Part shown: positions 44,274 through 56,100 of the stretch, one piece after another
Layout: each line of letters opens with the position of its first letter
Numbering within the stretch: position 1 is the first letter of the stretch
DNA from: Halichondria panicea
Taxonomy: Eukaryota; Porifera; Demospongiae; Suberitida; Halichondriidae
Direction of reading: 5' to 3'
Assembly: GCF_963675165.1 (NCBI RefSeq)
Contig: NC_087382.1
Coordinates: 2,209,567-2,273,566 of the forward strand
Length of the DNA: 64,000 nucleotides
Made by a program: the position numbers and the translations under genes
Notes under the pieces: generated by a model
The model's input: only the letters and a program-made list of their open reading frames with translations
Databases searched by the model: none
Told to the model about the DNA's origin: nothing

Positions 44274-45775
44274 TGTGTGTGTGTGTGAGTGTGTGTGTGT
44301 GTGTGAGTGTGTGTGTGTGTGTGTGTGCGCGTGCGTGCGTGCGTGCGTGCAAGTCGTTTGCTATTATATAGCACATTCATAAATTGAAATACTAATTGTG
44401 TGAACGGAATATCGTCCAAAAACTGTGTGGAGTGATACTCAAGTGCCTCTTCTTTGGAGGAGAAATGCTTAATGACTGCGTGATGCTCGTGATGCTCGTA
44501 ATGCTCATGATGCTATCATTATTACTATATGCAATGCAACTCTGATAATTATGTACCGTTTCTGATTTTCTTGTTAATGAGTGTCTTGAGTTGCTTGGCC
44601 TGGTAGTTGTTGGGCTCCATCTGCAGCACTCTGGCCACACACTTGTCAGCATCCTCGTACTCCTGTCAGGGCAACAAAGAACAACACGACAATTGGTAAT
44701 TTCGTATTTTATATTGCATGCATGCTTATCTACAGATGTAAAAAATCAAGCGGTAGAACGACATTATACATCACACAATAATTATAGATGACACAAAGTA
44801 TAGTTTTTGTGAAGCCAGGTACGTTACCAGACAATTAGGTACTAGACCAAGCAACTATTAATTACATCATTATTTCACGGATGCAAGCGGTAAAAAAAAC
44901 ACCTCCCCCCCCTAGCATTTACCCGATGAGGCTTATTGTTACCACCGACCAATACCTCTAGTTTGTAGTGTCCCAGTCCCACGAAGTAGTAATAGTCCCT
45001 CTGATCCCTGCCTTGCTGGATCAGCTCTGTGGGTGCATGAGGAGGTGTGACGTATGGTTGAGTTAGTTACAAAAGTCTGTCATCTAAACATACAGTATGA
45101 TAGGCTACTATAGTTACAATGAAACATCAACCAGAACTTTTTACTACTATTTTGTTAAAGGTGTCCAGAGCTTTACTGTAATAGAGTGAACAAATTCAGT
45201 AAGTAGACTATTGACACAACATTTCTCCAGGCACACACACACACACCCACACACCACACTATGTATACATCCTTTTTATTGGTGATTGTAGACTATTGAA
45301 ATGCCTGACACAATATAACACATACCCTCCATGAGCTTGATTCCCTTGCGGATGTCTTTACGATATCGACTCTTGATGAGATGCCATGAGTAAGAGAACT
45401 TAATCTCATCAGTGAGTCTCTCTTCAGCTATACTGGCCTTGTACTCACTCTCCTGGGTCTGGGGGGACATCACACACTTGGAATATGCACGTCACCGATA
45501 TAATAATTATATAGGATAGCGTGAAATTTTGAGGGGCTTAATTTTCACTAATTTCGTGGGTTAGCATCCTACATGAAAGTTTACCAGTACGATATGCGAT
45601 AGGCAAAGTTGGAATCATCACAGAGCTACACTGTGCAGAACATAACATTCCACTGGGTGTCTTAATACTGACCACAACAACATTGCCTTGTGTGATACAC
45701 ACCTAGCCTTACCTCAATGGCCTCCACGGGGATGAAGTCTCCGATCACAGCATCTTCCAGCTCCTTGTTTGCCAT
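44101..45775 (-). CDS. FIS1: Mitochondrial fission 1 protein
   Basis: Five exons in phase: 45775..45713, 45458..45326, 45026..44956, 44662..44557, 44213..44101; 161 aa (human 152). Tail-anchored outer mitochondrial membrane and peroxisomal adaptor for the fission machinery. Seen: the TPR-like bundle with FSYSWHLIKSRYRKDIRKGI, RDQRDYYYFVGLGHYKLEEY, and LQMEPNNYQAKQLKTLINKK; then DGLIGLGVLGGAALLGGAL, a Gly/Ala-rich tail anchor (~125-155), and a basic end SKAAKK. The last intron is largely (CA)n on the coding strand and supplies the acceptor. Head-to-head with MTMR2, 378 bp between ATGs. Confidence 0.95.
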
Positions 45776-46153
45776 TCTACTCTACTACTATTACTAATCA
45801 ATGTGACAACAAATTTAGTCTACTCAGCAGCCAAAAAGGTAAGGATATCCTGCAAAATAGAGGAAGGGGCTGACAATGGACTAGGGGAAAGGTCGTCAGT
45901 AGAACAAACTGTACACCAGTGAAATAAGGAGAAAGATCGTCAGTTTTAAAAACATAGCTGCAACAGTTTGTTTTACTGACGACCTTTTCCTTTATTTCAA
46001 TTTCACCGCGGTCTAATTTTGAGGGAAGATGTATGTTTTGCTGAGCTCAGCACTTTTTTGCTTAGTGATTGATTTATATTCACTTCTATAAAGAGTAACA
46101 ACACTCACAATACCTCACTTGATATCTAGTTCTCTGCTCATTATATATTCAAA
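45776..46153. promoter_or_regulatory. Shared FIS1/MTMR2 promoter region carrying a small MITE
   Basis: 378 bp between divergent ATGs. Positions ~45885-45995 hold an inverted repeat: GGGAAAGGTCGTCAGTAGAA and CAAACTGT on the left, ACAGTTTGTTTTACTGACGA and CCTTTTCC on the right. A half-like relic (GGGGAAAGGTCGTCTGTAGA) lies at 18029, upstream of SPT4. Confidence 0.65.
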
Positions 46154-47300
46154 ATGGCCGAGGCAGACAGTGAGGGACTGTCAGAGCATCAAGAAACTTT
46201 GATAGGTATGTTTAAATGTACACACACAACACAAAGTTACACAACTGTTCATATCGTTTTGTGAATAAGGACATTTATTGGTCCCTCCTACAGAGGAGGA
46301 TGATGGTGTTGGAGAGACCTCTAACTCACCGTCACCATCGCCCACCCCTCAGAGGAAAGAGGTGAGTTTAGAGTTCAACTGGACGAAATCATGTCCGTAT
46401 TATTAAAATTATAAATGTGCAAATAAAATCACTAGTATATAACTATATGGTTGGTACTAGCTTGGCCTTTGAGTGCTCACAACTTTGTAATTTAGGATTA
46501 TTCGATTCTAGCATTTATGTGTCTCTTTAATTGGATATTCTATTACTTGCGTAATAATTATTATGTTTATGACGAGTGGAATCTCATCTTTCTCTGTACG
46601 CAGGTGAAGCATGATCAGTTGTTCGCTGAGACCACACCCACTGACCTTCCACCTCTACTCCCGGGGGAGCTTGTTACTTTCACTGGTAAGCAGCTACTAT
46701 GCGCCATAATGAATGAATACACTCATCAAACACACAATACACTAATTACGTTTGCTTACAAGTAAATACACAGTAGAGCTAGATCCCACACTCTAGCATA
46801 GCTGCATACAGTGGGGCCTCTGGTGATCCTTGGCTAGCATAGCTGCATACAGTGGGGCCTCTGGTGATCCTTGGCTAGCATAGCTGCATACAGTGGGGCC
46901 TCTGGTGATCCTTGGCTGGCCACACACCACCAACACTCTCATTCCCACCAGCAATAACCGTGTATTGGCACATGTCACGTTGTACCAAACCTCATAACAA
47001 CAGTCTAGATAGAGATTGGTATATCCTGTATCTCATTAACTGTACCACTTATTTCTCTCCCCTGTTCAGAGAAAGACATCACCTACCTTGACCCCTTCCT
47101 GGGACCTCAGACTGGAGTACTGCATATCACAGACTACAAGATGTACTTCAAGGTACTGTCCCTATAAGCAGGCCACCCTCTATAATACAGTCAGTGTTGG
47201 TCTACCCCATGAGGCCACCACTATATAGACACGTTTCAATGCATGCTCAGTGATACTGAGGTCTACTGTTTTGTAAGTATCAGTTTATTTTATTTCCTCT

Positions 47301-47337
<37 letters not shown>

Positions 47338-50300
47338 CCACTTCTCCCACTGATGGCAGTGAGGAACCATACATCCTCAATGTGCCTCTGGGTGTCATCA
47401 GCCATGTGGAGAAAATTGGACGCTCGAGAAATAAAAAAGAGAATGCCTATGGTCTTGAAATATTCTGCAAGGTGATAAAAAATCTTTGCTTAAATGAGGT
47501 CTTGCTATGACGATATTGGTATGCATATATTTCCCATAAAAAGAAATAGTCTTTTGACCTTGACCATAATATTATACATGTACAAGTTATGTATACCCCT
47601 CACACGCCCACACACACCCCACACCACACACACAGGACATGCGTACTCTAAGGTTCGCCCACAAACAGGAGACCCACGGTCGTCGACTCATGTACGAGCG
47701 ACTGCAGCACGTAGCCTTCCCCATCAGTGATGGCAAGAACGTGTTTGCCTTCAACTTCACTGAAGAGTTCTCAGACAACGGCTGGCTAGTCTACAATGCT
47801 GAGGCAGAGCTCAAGAGATTGGTGAGATCATTATACAAGAATTGTAGGAGATTTAAATATCAGTGATGTACCAGGCTATTGTCAATCCTCAGCCTTTTAG
47901 CCTGTAGGAAGTGTTGTGCACTGGGCCTACACTCCTGCCTACGTGTATATCATGATGATGTGGTTATTCTTGTTTGTCTAGAGGTGGTTAGCTAGAGAGT
48001 GGTCATGTCCCCCCAGGGTGTCTATTATCAACAATGGTCTACTGTACATGTGTATAGTACTTATCATTAAGAGTGGTTATTCTTGTTTGTCTCAGGTTAG
48101 TTGGTAACAAGCTAGAGTGTCCCTCCAGGGTATTTATCTAACAATAGTCTACTCTACAGTGTATCCAGTTTCCTACTGAAGTTGAATGTGAATGTACTCT
48201 TGTTCAACAATACTCCATGCTTGTTCAGCTCAGTTTCCTTCAATTGAAATAACTACCTTGTATGACTTACAATACTCTAGACTAGCTCCAACCCCCCACT
48301 ACCCCCTACTCTACTGATACACAACCTTATAGTGTACTATGATCATTGTCCCCCTCAGGGTGTTGGCAAGGAGGATGTCCCCTGGCGTATATCAACAGTG
48401 AACCAAGACTTCAAGCTGTGTGAGACCTACCCTCAGTTGATCGGCGTTCCCTTGGCAACAAGTGACGAGGACCTTAAAGCAGTAGCCTCTTTCAGAAGTA
48501 AAGGCCGCATTCCAGTGAGTCAGAAACACTTAGAGTATAATCATGCCAAATTGGTCACTCAGAATTGCTTTACCAGTACAGATTAGTTTCTTGCTTGTAA
48601 TGTTGCATTTTATATACGTATATATAGTCACAGGAAATGTATGCCAACTTTTACCAGCCATAACTTTAGTTTAGATCGATCCATTTGCAAATAAAAGATG
48701 CATTCTGAGGTCCATCACATGACATGTTAGTAAGCTACCTCGGATGTAAAGCAGTTAATTTTTATTTGGCTTTCACTCTGACTTTTCCCACCCTCCCACC
48801 CGCCCCCTCACACACACCCCACCCCCTCACACAGGTGCTCTCGTGGCTCCACCCAGTCACACACGCCTCCATCACACGCTGCAGTCAACCCCTAGTGGGG
48901 GCGGCTACTAAGAGAAGCACTGAGGATGAGACTTACTTTGATACTATCTATAAGGCCAACAACGCTAAGAAGCTGTACATCATGGACGCTAGACCCAAGA
49001 TCAATGCAGTGGCTAACCTGGTGAGTGGGTGTGTGGTGTGGGTGGGGTGTGTGGGCATGTGTGGGTGGTGGTGGGGGTGGACGTGTGTGGTGTGCGGCTC
49101 TCTTTAAAGTATCAAGGAACTTGTGGTCAACTCTACAGTGTACATAAGCAGATACCTCCTCACACAACACACTCCTCACACAACACACCCCTCACACAAC
49201 ACACAGACCGTGGGCGGTGGTTGGGAGTACGACACTAACTATCCAAACACAGAGTTCTCTTTCCTGGACATCGGGAACATCCACGTCATGAGAGAAGGGT
49301 GAGTGTACAGTACATGGACTAGCTGGTATATGATATGACTATCTGACTAAGTGCTCATACTTACATTAGGATTGTGCATTTTCACTGTATCTTTAAAATA
49401 TCTGATGTGTTGAGGTCATTGATTGCCTGTTATCTCGATGATTAAGCACGAGCTATTACAGCCTCAAGTGGTGTTCTTAAATGGACATGTTATGATTGCT
49501 AAAATTTGAGTGCTTACACAATTAAGGAACAGATGCATTTCTATTGTTTTTGAAGATCTGTACTTTGAGTTTATAATAATGTGGACAAGAACTACACTTA
49601 ACCAATGTTTGCCTAAGACCACTAAAGCCTTGTGTTTATCTGCCAGTGCTAATATCCCCCTCCTCTACTCTACCCTACCCTAGATTGCGTAAGCTCCAGG
49701 ACATCTGTTACCCTGATGTGGATGACCAGCGCTGGTTCTCCTCACTGGAGGCAACTCACTGGCTAGACTATATCAAGGTGGGTCTATTATAACCTGCCTG
49801 TAGCAATTTAAACAATTTCAAGATTGAAAATAGTTTGACAATTCTGGCTTCATTGTACTCAATGGTTGTAACTAATATTGATATTCCATATATAACCCTC
49901 ACTATCCCCACACACACACACCACACCCACGCCCACACACACACACTCACTATCTCCACACCCCACCCACCCACCCACACAGGATGTACTGGGCGGGGCT
50001 GTACGAGTGGCGGAAGTGATAGAGAAACAGAAGTCCTCTGTCCTGGTCCACTGCTCTGATGGCTGGGATAGGACTGCTCAACTCACTGCACTAGCCATGC
50101 TCATGTTAGACCCTCACTATCGTACCATCAGGGGGTTCGAGGTGAGTGGGTGGTGTGTGTGTGTGTGTGTGGGTGGGTGGTGTGTGTGGGTGGGACTGGC
50201 GAAACTCTTTCCACTGGGCTTGTGTTATGTAGCTACTGTATTTACGATATTAACAACCCACTGTGTGCCAGATCAGAGTACATGATATCAGCCTGACCAG

Positions 50301-51647
50301 CATTAGTTGCATGGGCTGACTACTGCCTCCTCTGACCAGCATTAGTTTCATGGGCTGACTACTGCCTCCTCCTACAGCTGCTGGTTGAGAAAGAATGGAT
50401 ATCGTTGGGTCACAAGTTTTCACAGGTAAGATACGACAGTACACACATAATTATACCAATCTCGGCTCAATACTCTTTCAGCTGCCATAACTTGAATTCC
50501 GTGGATCCAATTTCAACGATTTTATGATTTTCTGAAAGCTTAGAGAGACCTTTCAAATTGTGTCATCAAAGTTCATACTTGAGAGATGACAGAATTTGCC
50601 AATTTCGGCGAAATACCATGGATATAGCCCATGGTCCAATACCATCGTCCAAGGCCGAAAAATGACAAATTATGACCCTAACAAACTTTTGGATTGAAAC
50701 ACTTAATTCTTTCTAAGCTTTCAGAAAATCATAACATTTTTGATATTGGATCAACGGTACTAAAGTTATGGCTGTTAAAAAAGATTAACTATACCTCCAT
50801 AAAAGAATTTGACAATTTCACATACGTAATGTCTATATCTGTGTATCTATTTGTCTGTTATCTTAAGCTCTCTCTCTCCACATCCAGCGAATTGGTCACG
50901 GTGATAAGAACAGCAGTGATGACCAGAGGGCACCCATCTTTGTACAGTTCATGGATTGTGTGTGGCAGATGACTGTTCAGTTCCCGTACGCCTTTGAGTT
51001 CAACGAACACTTCCTCGTGACCATCCTCGACCACTTGTACAGGCATGTGTGTAGTGAGGGCAGTACAGGGAAGCTTGATTGTAGGGATCCTCCTGGTATT
51101 AGCAACTTTGTGTGAGGTAGAGGTGGTCAGTACACCAGTGTGGGCAGATCTTAAGCAGATCACCCTCTATAATTAGAATACAGCCAGGTTAATGGGCCAC
51201 AAAGTCTAATAAATCATAGCATGTGTTCGGTATCTCTTTACTGTATTCATTTCCTCTTGCAGTTGCTTGTTTGGAACTTTCCTGTGTAACTGTGAGAAGC
51301 CAAGAGTGGATAAGGTCAGTCCTCCATCATTGTCCCACCGACTGAGTTGGTTACAACTGTCTCCTCTTTATATATACATAGGGTGTGAGGGAGAAGACCA
51401 TCTCCCTGTGGAGCTTCATCAATGGACAGGTAAATAATAGCAGAGTTTCTGTACAGGGCACACTGGTCAGTGGTGGTGGTTGGTACTAACCATCTCTAGA
51501 CACAAATTGTAGGCTACATAATATAATTATTGTAAACAAAAAAGGCAATTTATGTGTTGAAGATTGAGGATTGAAAATTCTGGGCACTTGTTGAATGTCA
51601 CATCATTGCTTGTGGCCCCTCCCACACACACACACACACGCACACAC

Positions 51648-51683
<36 letters not shown>

Positions 51684-52158
51684 TGATATGTATCGGAACC
51701 CCCTCTACTCAGAGCAGATCCACCAAACAGTGCTGTTCCCTACAGTGAGCATACGCAAGCTACAGCTGTGGAATGGCTACTACCTCCGCTGGAATCCTCG
51801 CATGAGACCACAGGAGGCGGAGTTTGAGCGATGCAGACAACTACAAGTCCTTATTAAACTGGTGAGTCTGTGCTCAGTGTAGTTGGTATAGTGGTATGGT
51901 GGACGTTTTCAATTAGAGCATTTATCCAAAAATTCAAACTGGGTAAATGTGCGTGCAATGAACAAATATTTAAAGTAATTCATGAAAGGATTCTTATACC
52001 TGCTGCATTCAAACCTCCATAGGATAATAATTATTTAGAGGCAATGCAATAAAAGGATTTTGTCCTAATTAATTAAAGCTCTGCTTTTGCTACAGCTTCA
52101 GGACAAGTGTCAGGAGCTGCAGAAGTCGACCCCCCCGGAGGCTACAGCCGTCGCATGA
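46154..52158 (+). CDS. MTMR2: Myotubularin-related phosphatase, MTM1/MTMR2 type
   Basis: Seventeen exons in phase: 46154-46205, 46294-46361, 46604-46685, 47070-47152, 47337-47471, 47636-47821, 48359-48514, 48835-49020, 49207-49298, 49684-49777, 49983-50141, 50378-50425, 50888-51042, 51263-51314, 51382-51429, 51682-51861, 52096-52158; 612 aa (human MTMR2 643). Removes the 3-phosphate from PI3P and PI(3,5)P2 on endosomes. Seen: PH-GRAM domain ([21 protein letters not shown]), myotubularin-related segment, active-site loop HCSDGWDRT (401-409; Cys402, Arg408), [17 protein letters not shown], and NPLYSEQI. The C-terminus is short, with a coiled-coil-like [10 protein letters not shown] and no PDZ ligand resembling human MTMR2. 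The intron after exon 13 appears to use a GC donor (ACAG|GCATGT). Confidence 0.96.
46790..46920. repeat. 41-bp tandem repeat, three copies, MTMR2 intron 3
   Basis: Unit contains GCATAGCTGCATACAGTGGG and GCCTCTGGTGATCCTTGGCT; copies are nearly identical. Confidence 0.85.
50283..50377. repeat. Duplicated 43-bp pre-acceptor segment, MTMR2 intron 11
   Basis: GACCAGCATTAGTTGCATGG and GCTGACTACTGCCTCCTC occur twice in tandem; the second copy runs into the acceptor CCTACAG of exon 12, so the pyrimidine tract itself was duplicated. Confidence 0.8.
50465..50800. repeat. Foldback MITE copy, MTMR2 intron 12
   Basis: GCTGCCATAACTTGAATTCC ... GATTTTCTGAAAGCTTAGAG on the left, CTAAGCTTTCAGAAAATCAT ... 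ACTAAAGTTATGGCTG on the right, with a central AGCCCATGG / GGCCGAAAAATGACAAATTA. The best full-length example of the family. Confidence 0.85.
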
Positions 52159-53153
52159 GAACATGAACTGACTCAGTATTATATCTCATAACTTCTTGTA
52201 CTTATGTATATATAAACAGTGTCTTTGTTCTCAGTTAGAGATTGTATGTTCTTGATCCGTGTACCGTCACATTTGAAACCCACCCACACATATGAATGTA
52301 TGGCTAGTACTATCGATAATTTGTCAAAAATCGAAATGTTTTTTTCTGATGGATTAGTATATGAGCTCTTGGTACATATAATTGTATCATAGAAGTCTGC
52401 AGGACGTGGCGTACCGTATATAGCGGGAATATTTATGGGGTAAAAAATGTACACGTCTTAATTATTAATTCGTGAGCTCGTGAACATTTTACTCACAAAA
52501 TTAAAAACTAATATATCACAGTTTACCAGCAGAACTCATTATATGCAATAATGATGCCTACGAAACAAATGAAAGTTTTACTCACGAAAATCATCACTAA
52601 GTAAGTACATGTTCAAGTTAGTTACATTTTTACCCCATGACAATGACCCACTATATATACCATTGACTCACAATAAACTTCACCCCAACAAAGTAAAAAA
52701 CGAAGGGAAGACAAAATATCATGAGAATCAACTACAAGTGACAACTCTACTACAACAGTTACCATAGCTACTGCTTGTTAACAGTTAGTGTCTATTAACA
52801 GCCTTTCCAATCACACGTCCAGTCAGTCAGTACCTGCACCGGGGGGAATGGAGGTCACCATACAATACATGATATGTAATTAGATGCCTCGAGGCGTAGG
52901 AATACAGTAAAACTGACTGTGTGGTTCTGTGTCTGCTCAACAGTTGTAATGCAACAAAAATAACAGCTTCCATAGGCTTCTAGCCATGTTCTCTTGGATT
53001 TGATTCATGGATTGGCAAATATTCTTTTGAACGCCTAGCATAATCTGTTCACACAAGTATTGACAGGAAAACTGACGGTCACTAAGCACACACATTTATA
53101 CTAGATAGAATTTAAGAGTTCATAATTATTTCTAAACATCGTTACCTTGGGTG
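52159..53153. other. Convergent 3' region of MTMR2 and CCDC91
   Basis: No gene seen. AATAAA near 52672 on the plus strand could serve MTMR2. A fragment starting TACCGTATATAGCGGGAAT (52413) resembles one end of the TACCGTATA-type elements. Confidence 0.5.
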
Positions 53154-56100
53154 CTACTCGTTGCTGGTGGTGGGCGTGGTGTCAGGTGACAGGAGGGACT
53201 GTAGTTGAGCTCTAGCACTCTCCAGGAATAGTTCCAGACTAGCCAGCTGGCGACGACGCACCGACTCGTTGTGCTGTGTGTGTGTGTGGAGTGTGTGTGT
53301 GTGTGTTTTGGGAAAAGACTGATTTCAAGACACCGTCTTAACGAGCTCATTGCAAGCTTTCAAAAAATCATGGACCAAAGAACTATATTTATGGCCGTTC
53401 AAAAATGCTTTATTTAATGCTGTATTTTGAAATACTAAAGTCGGCTCTGTAACTAGAGTTCTGGTGATCCATTTTATGAAAGCTTAGAAGGAGCCCGTTC
53501 TGATGTGATACATGTATGATTAAATACTGGTGAGACCACACCCATTGACCACACCCACCTTGCTCTCGTCCCCCATCCTCACTGCCACCTGCTCTTGTGT
53601 GGCCTCCACAGCTCGTTGGATAGATGCCTCGCCACGCCCCCTCTCTTCTTGTAGGGCTTCAGACAACAGCTCCTACAATAGGGGAGTGGCTTAACTAACT
53701 AGCTTGATGATCATTACCATAATTATGCTTACAAAAACTGCATGTATAATTATGTATACCTCCATCAGGGATGTGCCCACACTGGTCGGTGGTGGTGGTT
53801 GGTACTAACCGCCTCTTAGGCTAGCTAGTTATACTACAGTCATAAAAATTAACGTGCGATTGATTGAACATAGGGACCACTTCCAAAATGCTGGGGCACA
53901 TCACTGTTGTAGATTGTACGTACAGGGAGCACTGACCTTTGACCTTTCCCTCTCTTGTTCCACGGCAGCTGACATTTCCTCCCGGGCTGTCGCTCGCTCT
54001 GTCTCCATGGCGATCGTCTGGGATCCCTGAGTGTGGGGGTGTGCCATGTGTGAGGGGTGTGTGTGTGTGTACCAACTACTATCATACTGAGCCTCTGGTT
54101 ATACAATACTTAATGTACTTGTAGTAAGTTATCGCAAATTGACTATAGTTACAAAAACAATGACATTTTCCAACTAATCATAGGCAAACAACTGCACACA
54201 CTGGTTGCATGTGCAGACTCACTTTTAGTTCCTCTAGCAGTTGTGTGGTCTTCTTCCTCTCCTCTTCTGCTGCCTCCTGTATAGCGCCACGCCCCCTTTC
54301 CCTCTCCTCTGCCAGTGCTGACTCTAGTGCCTCGGAGTGTGAGCGCTGAGCCTCCTCCAGAGCTGACATCAGACTCTCCTGTGAGGGAGGGGCGAGCAGG
54401 GTTATCAATGTCAAATCTCAACACTGTTTGTATGCATGGCATATAATTATTGTCGCAGAAACTAAAATTACCGTATAGTGCGAAATTTTTTCTGAGTTAG
54501 CAATCTTACATTAAAATTTAAGGTCTACGAAATATTTAGGTAACAGAAGAGAAGACACAACGTTATTTGACCAAATAGTGCGTTTTAAAGGCCATGCTGA
54601 CGCTGCCACTAGCTACTAGTGTTTCACCTGGTGTTGTTTCTGTGCCTCCTGTAGCGTTTGTTTGACCTTTTCTTCTTGTCGTTCTTGTTCCTCCGCTAGT
54701 GCGGCCGTTAGTCTCTCATGTTGTTCCTTGAGTAGACGCTCGGCTCTCTCTCTTTCATCGTTTAGAGCCTCCTTGAGCAGTTTCTCGCTGCGTTCCCGGG
54801 ACTCTTCCATTGACAGACGGGTCTGCTCCTGGGGTCAGAGGTCAATATAACAACAGAGGTCAACACAATATGAAACGCTGATGGTAAGCCTGTGGTTAAA
54901 TACAAAATAATACATGAAATATGGACCAGGGTGTGTGTTGCAACACTGGTCATGACTTACTTTATACTGCTCCACAATGATGGCCAGAGAGCTGTGTCCT
55001 GCTGAACGCACCTGCTCTAGCTCGTCTCTATGGCGACCCTGAGCGTATAATTACATAACTATTGTCAAACAGGATAGACAGGTTTAGCTAAAGAGCTAAT
55101 AAGGAAGTCTGACTTGCACTAAGTGTCAATAATTGAAAGCATAAAAATTAATGTACATACTTCCATGTCCTCCACACGTTTCCGCTGTGTTTCCACGGCA
55201 ACCTTCTTCTCATCCAGCTGCCTCTCAAGATCCTCCCTGCTGCGTACTAGAGCATCGTGGTCCTGTGGGTAGAGGGCGGCTTGTAGGTGAGGGAGATTAC
55301 TGGGTAGCTATTAAATTACTACGTACAATATCTTTTCAAATGGTACATGTATCATCAAAGTATATTAATTATTTGCCAATTTCGGCCAAATACCATGGAT
55401 ATAGCCCATGGTGGTCCAAGGCCGAAAAATGACAAATTATGACCCTAACCAACTTTTGGATTGAAACATCTCGTTTGAAAGGTCTCCTTCTAAGCTTTCA
55501 GAAAATCATAAAATTGGATCAATGATACTCAAGTTATGCCACACCACACACCCTCCCACTAATAATGGTTTGGTGACTCTTTCAACTGCCATAACTTGAA
55601 TTCCGTGGATCACATTTCAACGATTTTATGATTTTCTGAAAGCTTGGAAAGAGACCTTTCAAATGGTGTCATAAAAGTTCATATTTGAGAAAGAAAAGAA
55701 TTTACCGATTTGGTCACACTATGGATTATAGCCCATGGTCCAAGGCCGAAAAATGATAAATTAGGGCCCCAATGAAATTTTGGATTGAAATACATCATTT
55801 GAAAGGTCTTTTTCTAAGCTTTCAGAAAATCGTAAAATTTCAACATTGGATCAACGATACTAAAGTTTAGACTGGCGGCGACAGCCCCTCGTGTACCGCG
55901 AGGGACTGGCAAACTGCCTATCAGTCACTCGTCTCAGCTGCAACGAGCATTGCAGCCTATCAGATTGCTCAACGTCATATTAGCCCTGTAATTGTAACCG
56001 CACTTACACTTCAGGGGATTCAGTGCATTCCATAGTAGCTGAATCTCATAGCAAAATTTAACCACATTATCTATAACGATATTCATGTTTAGTAGTGTCG

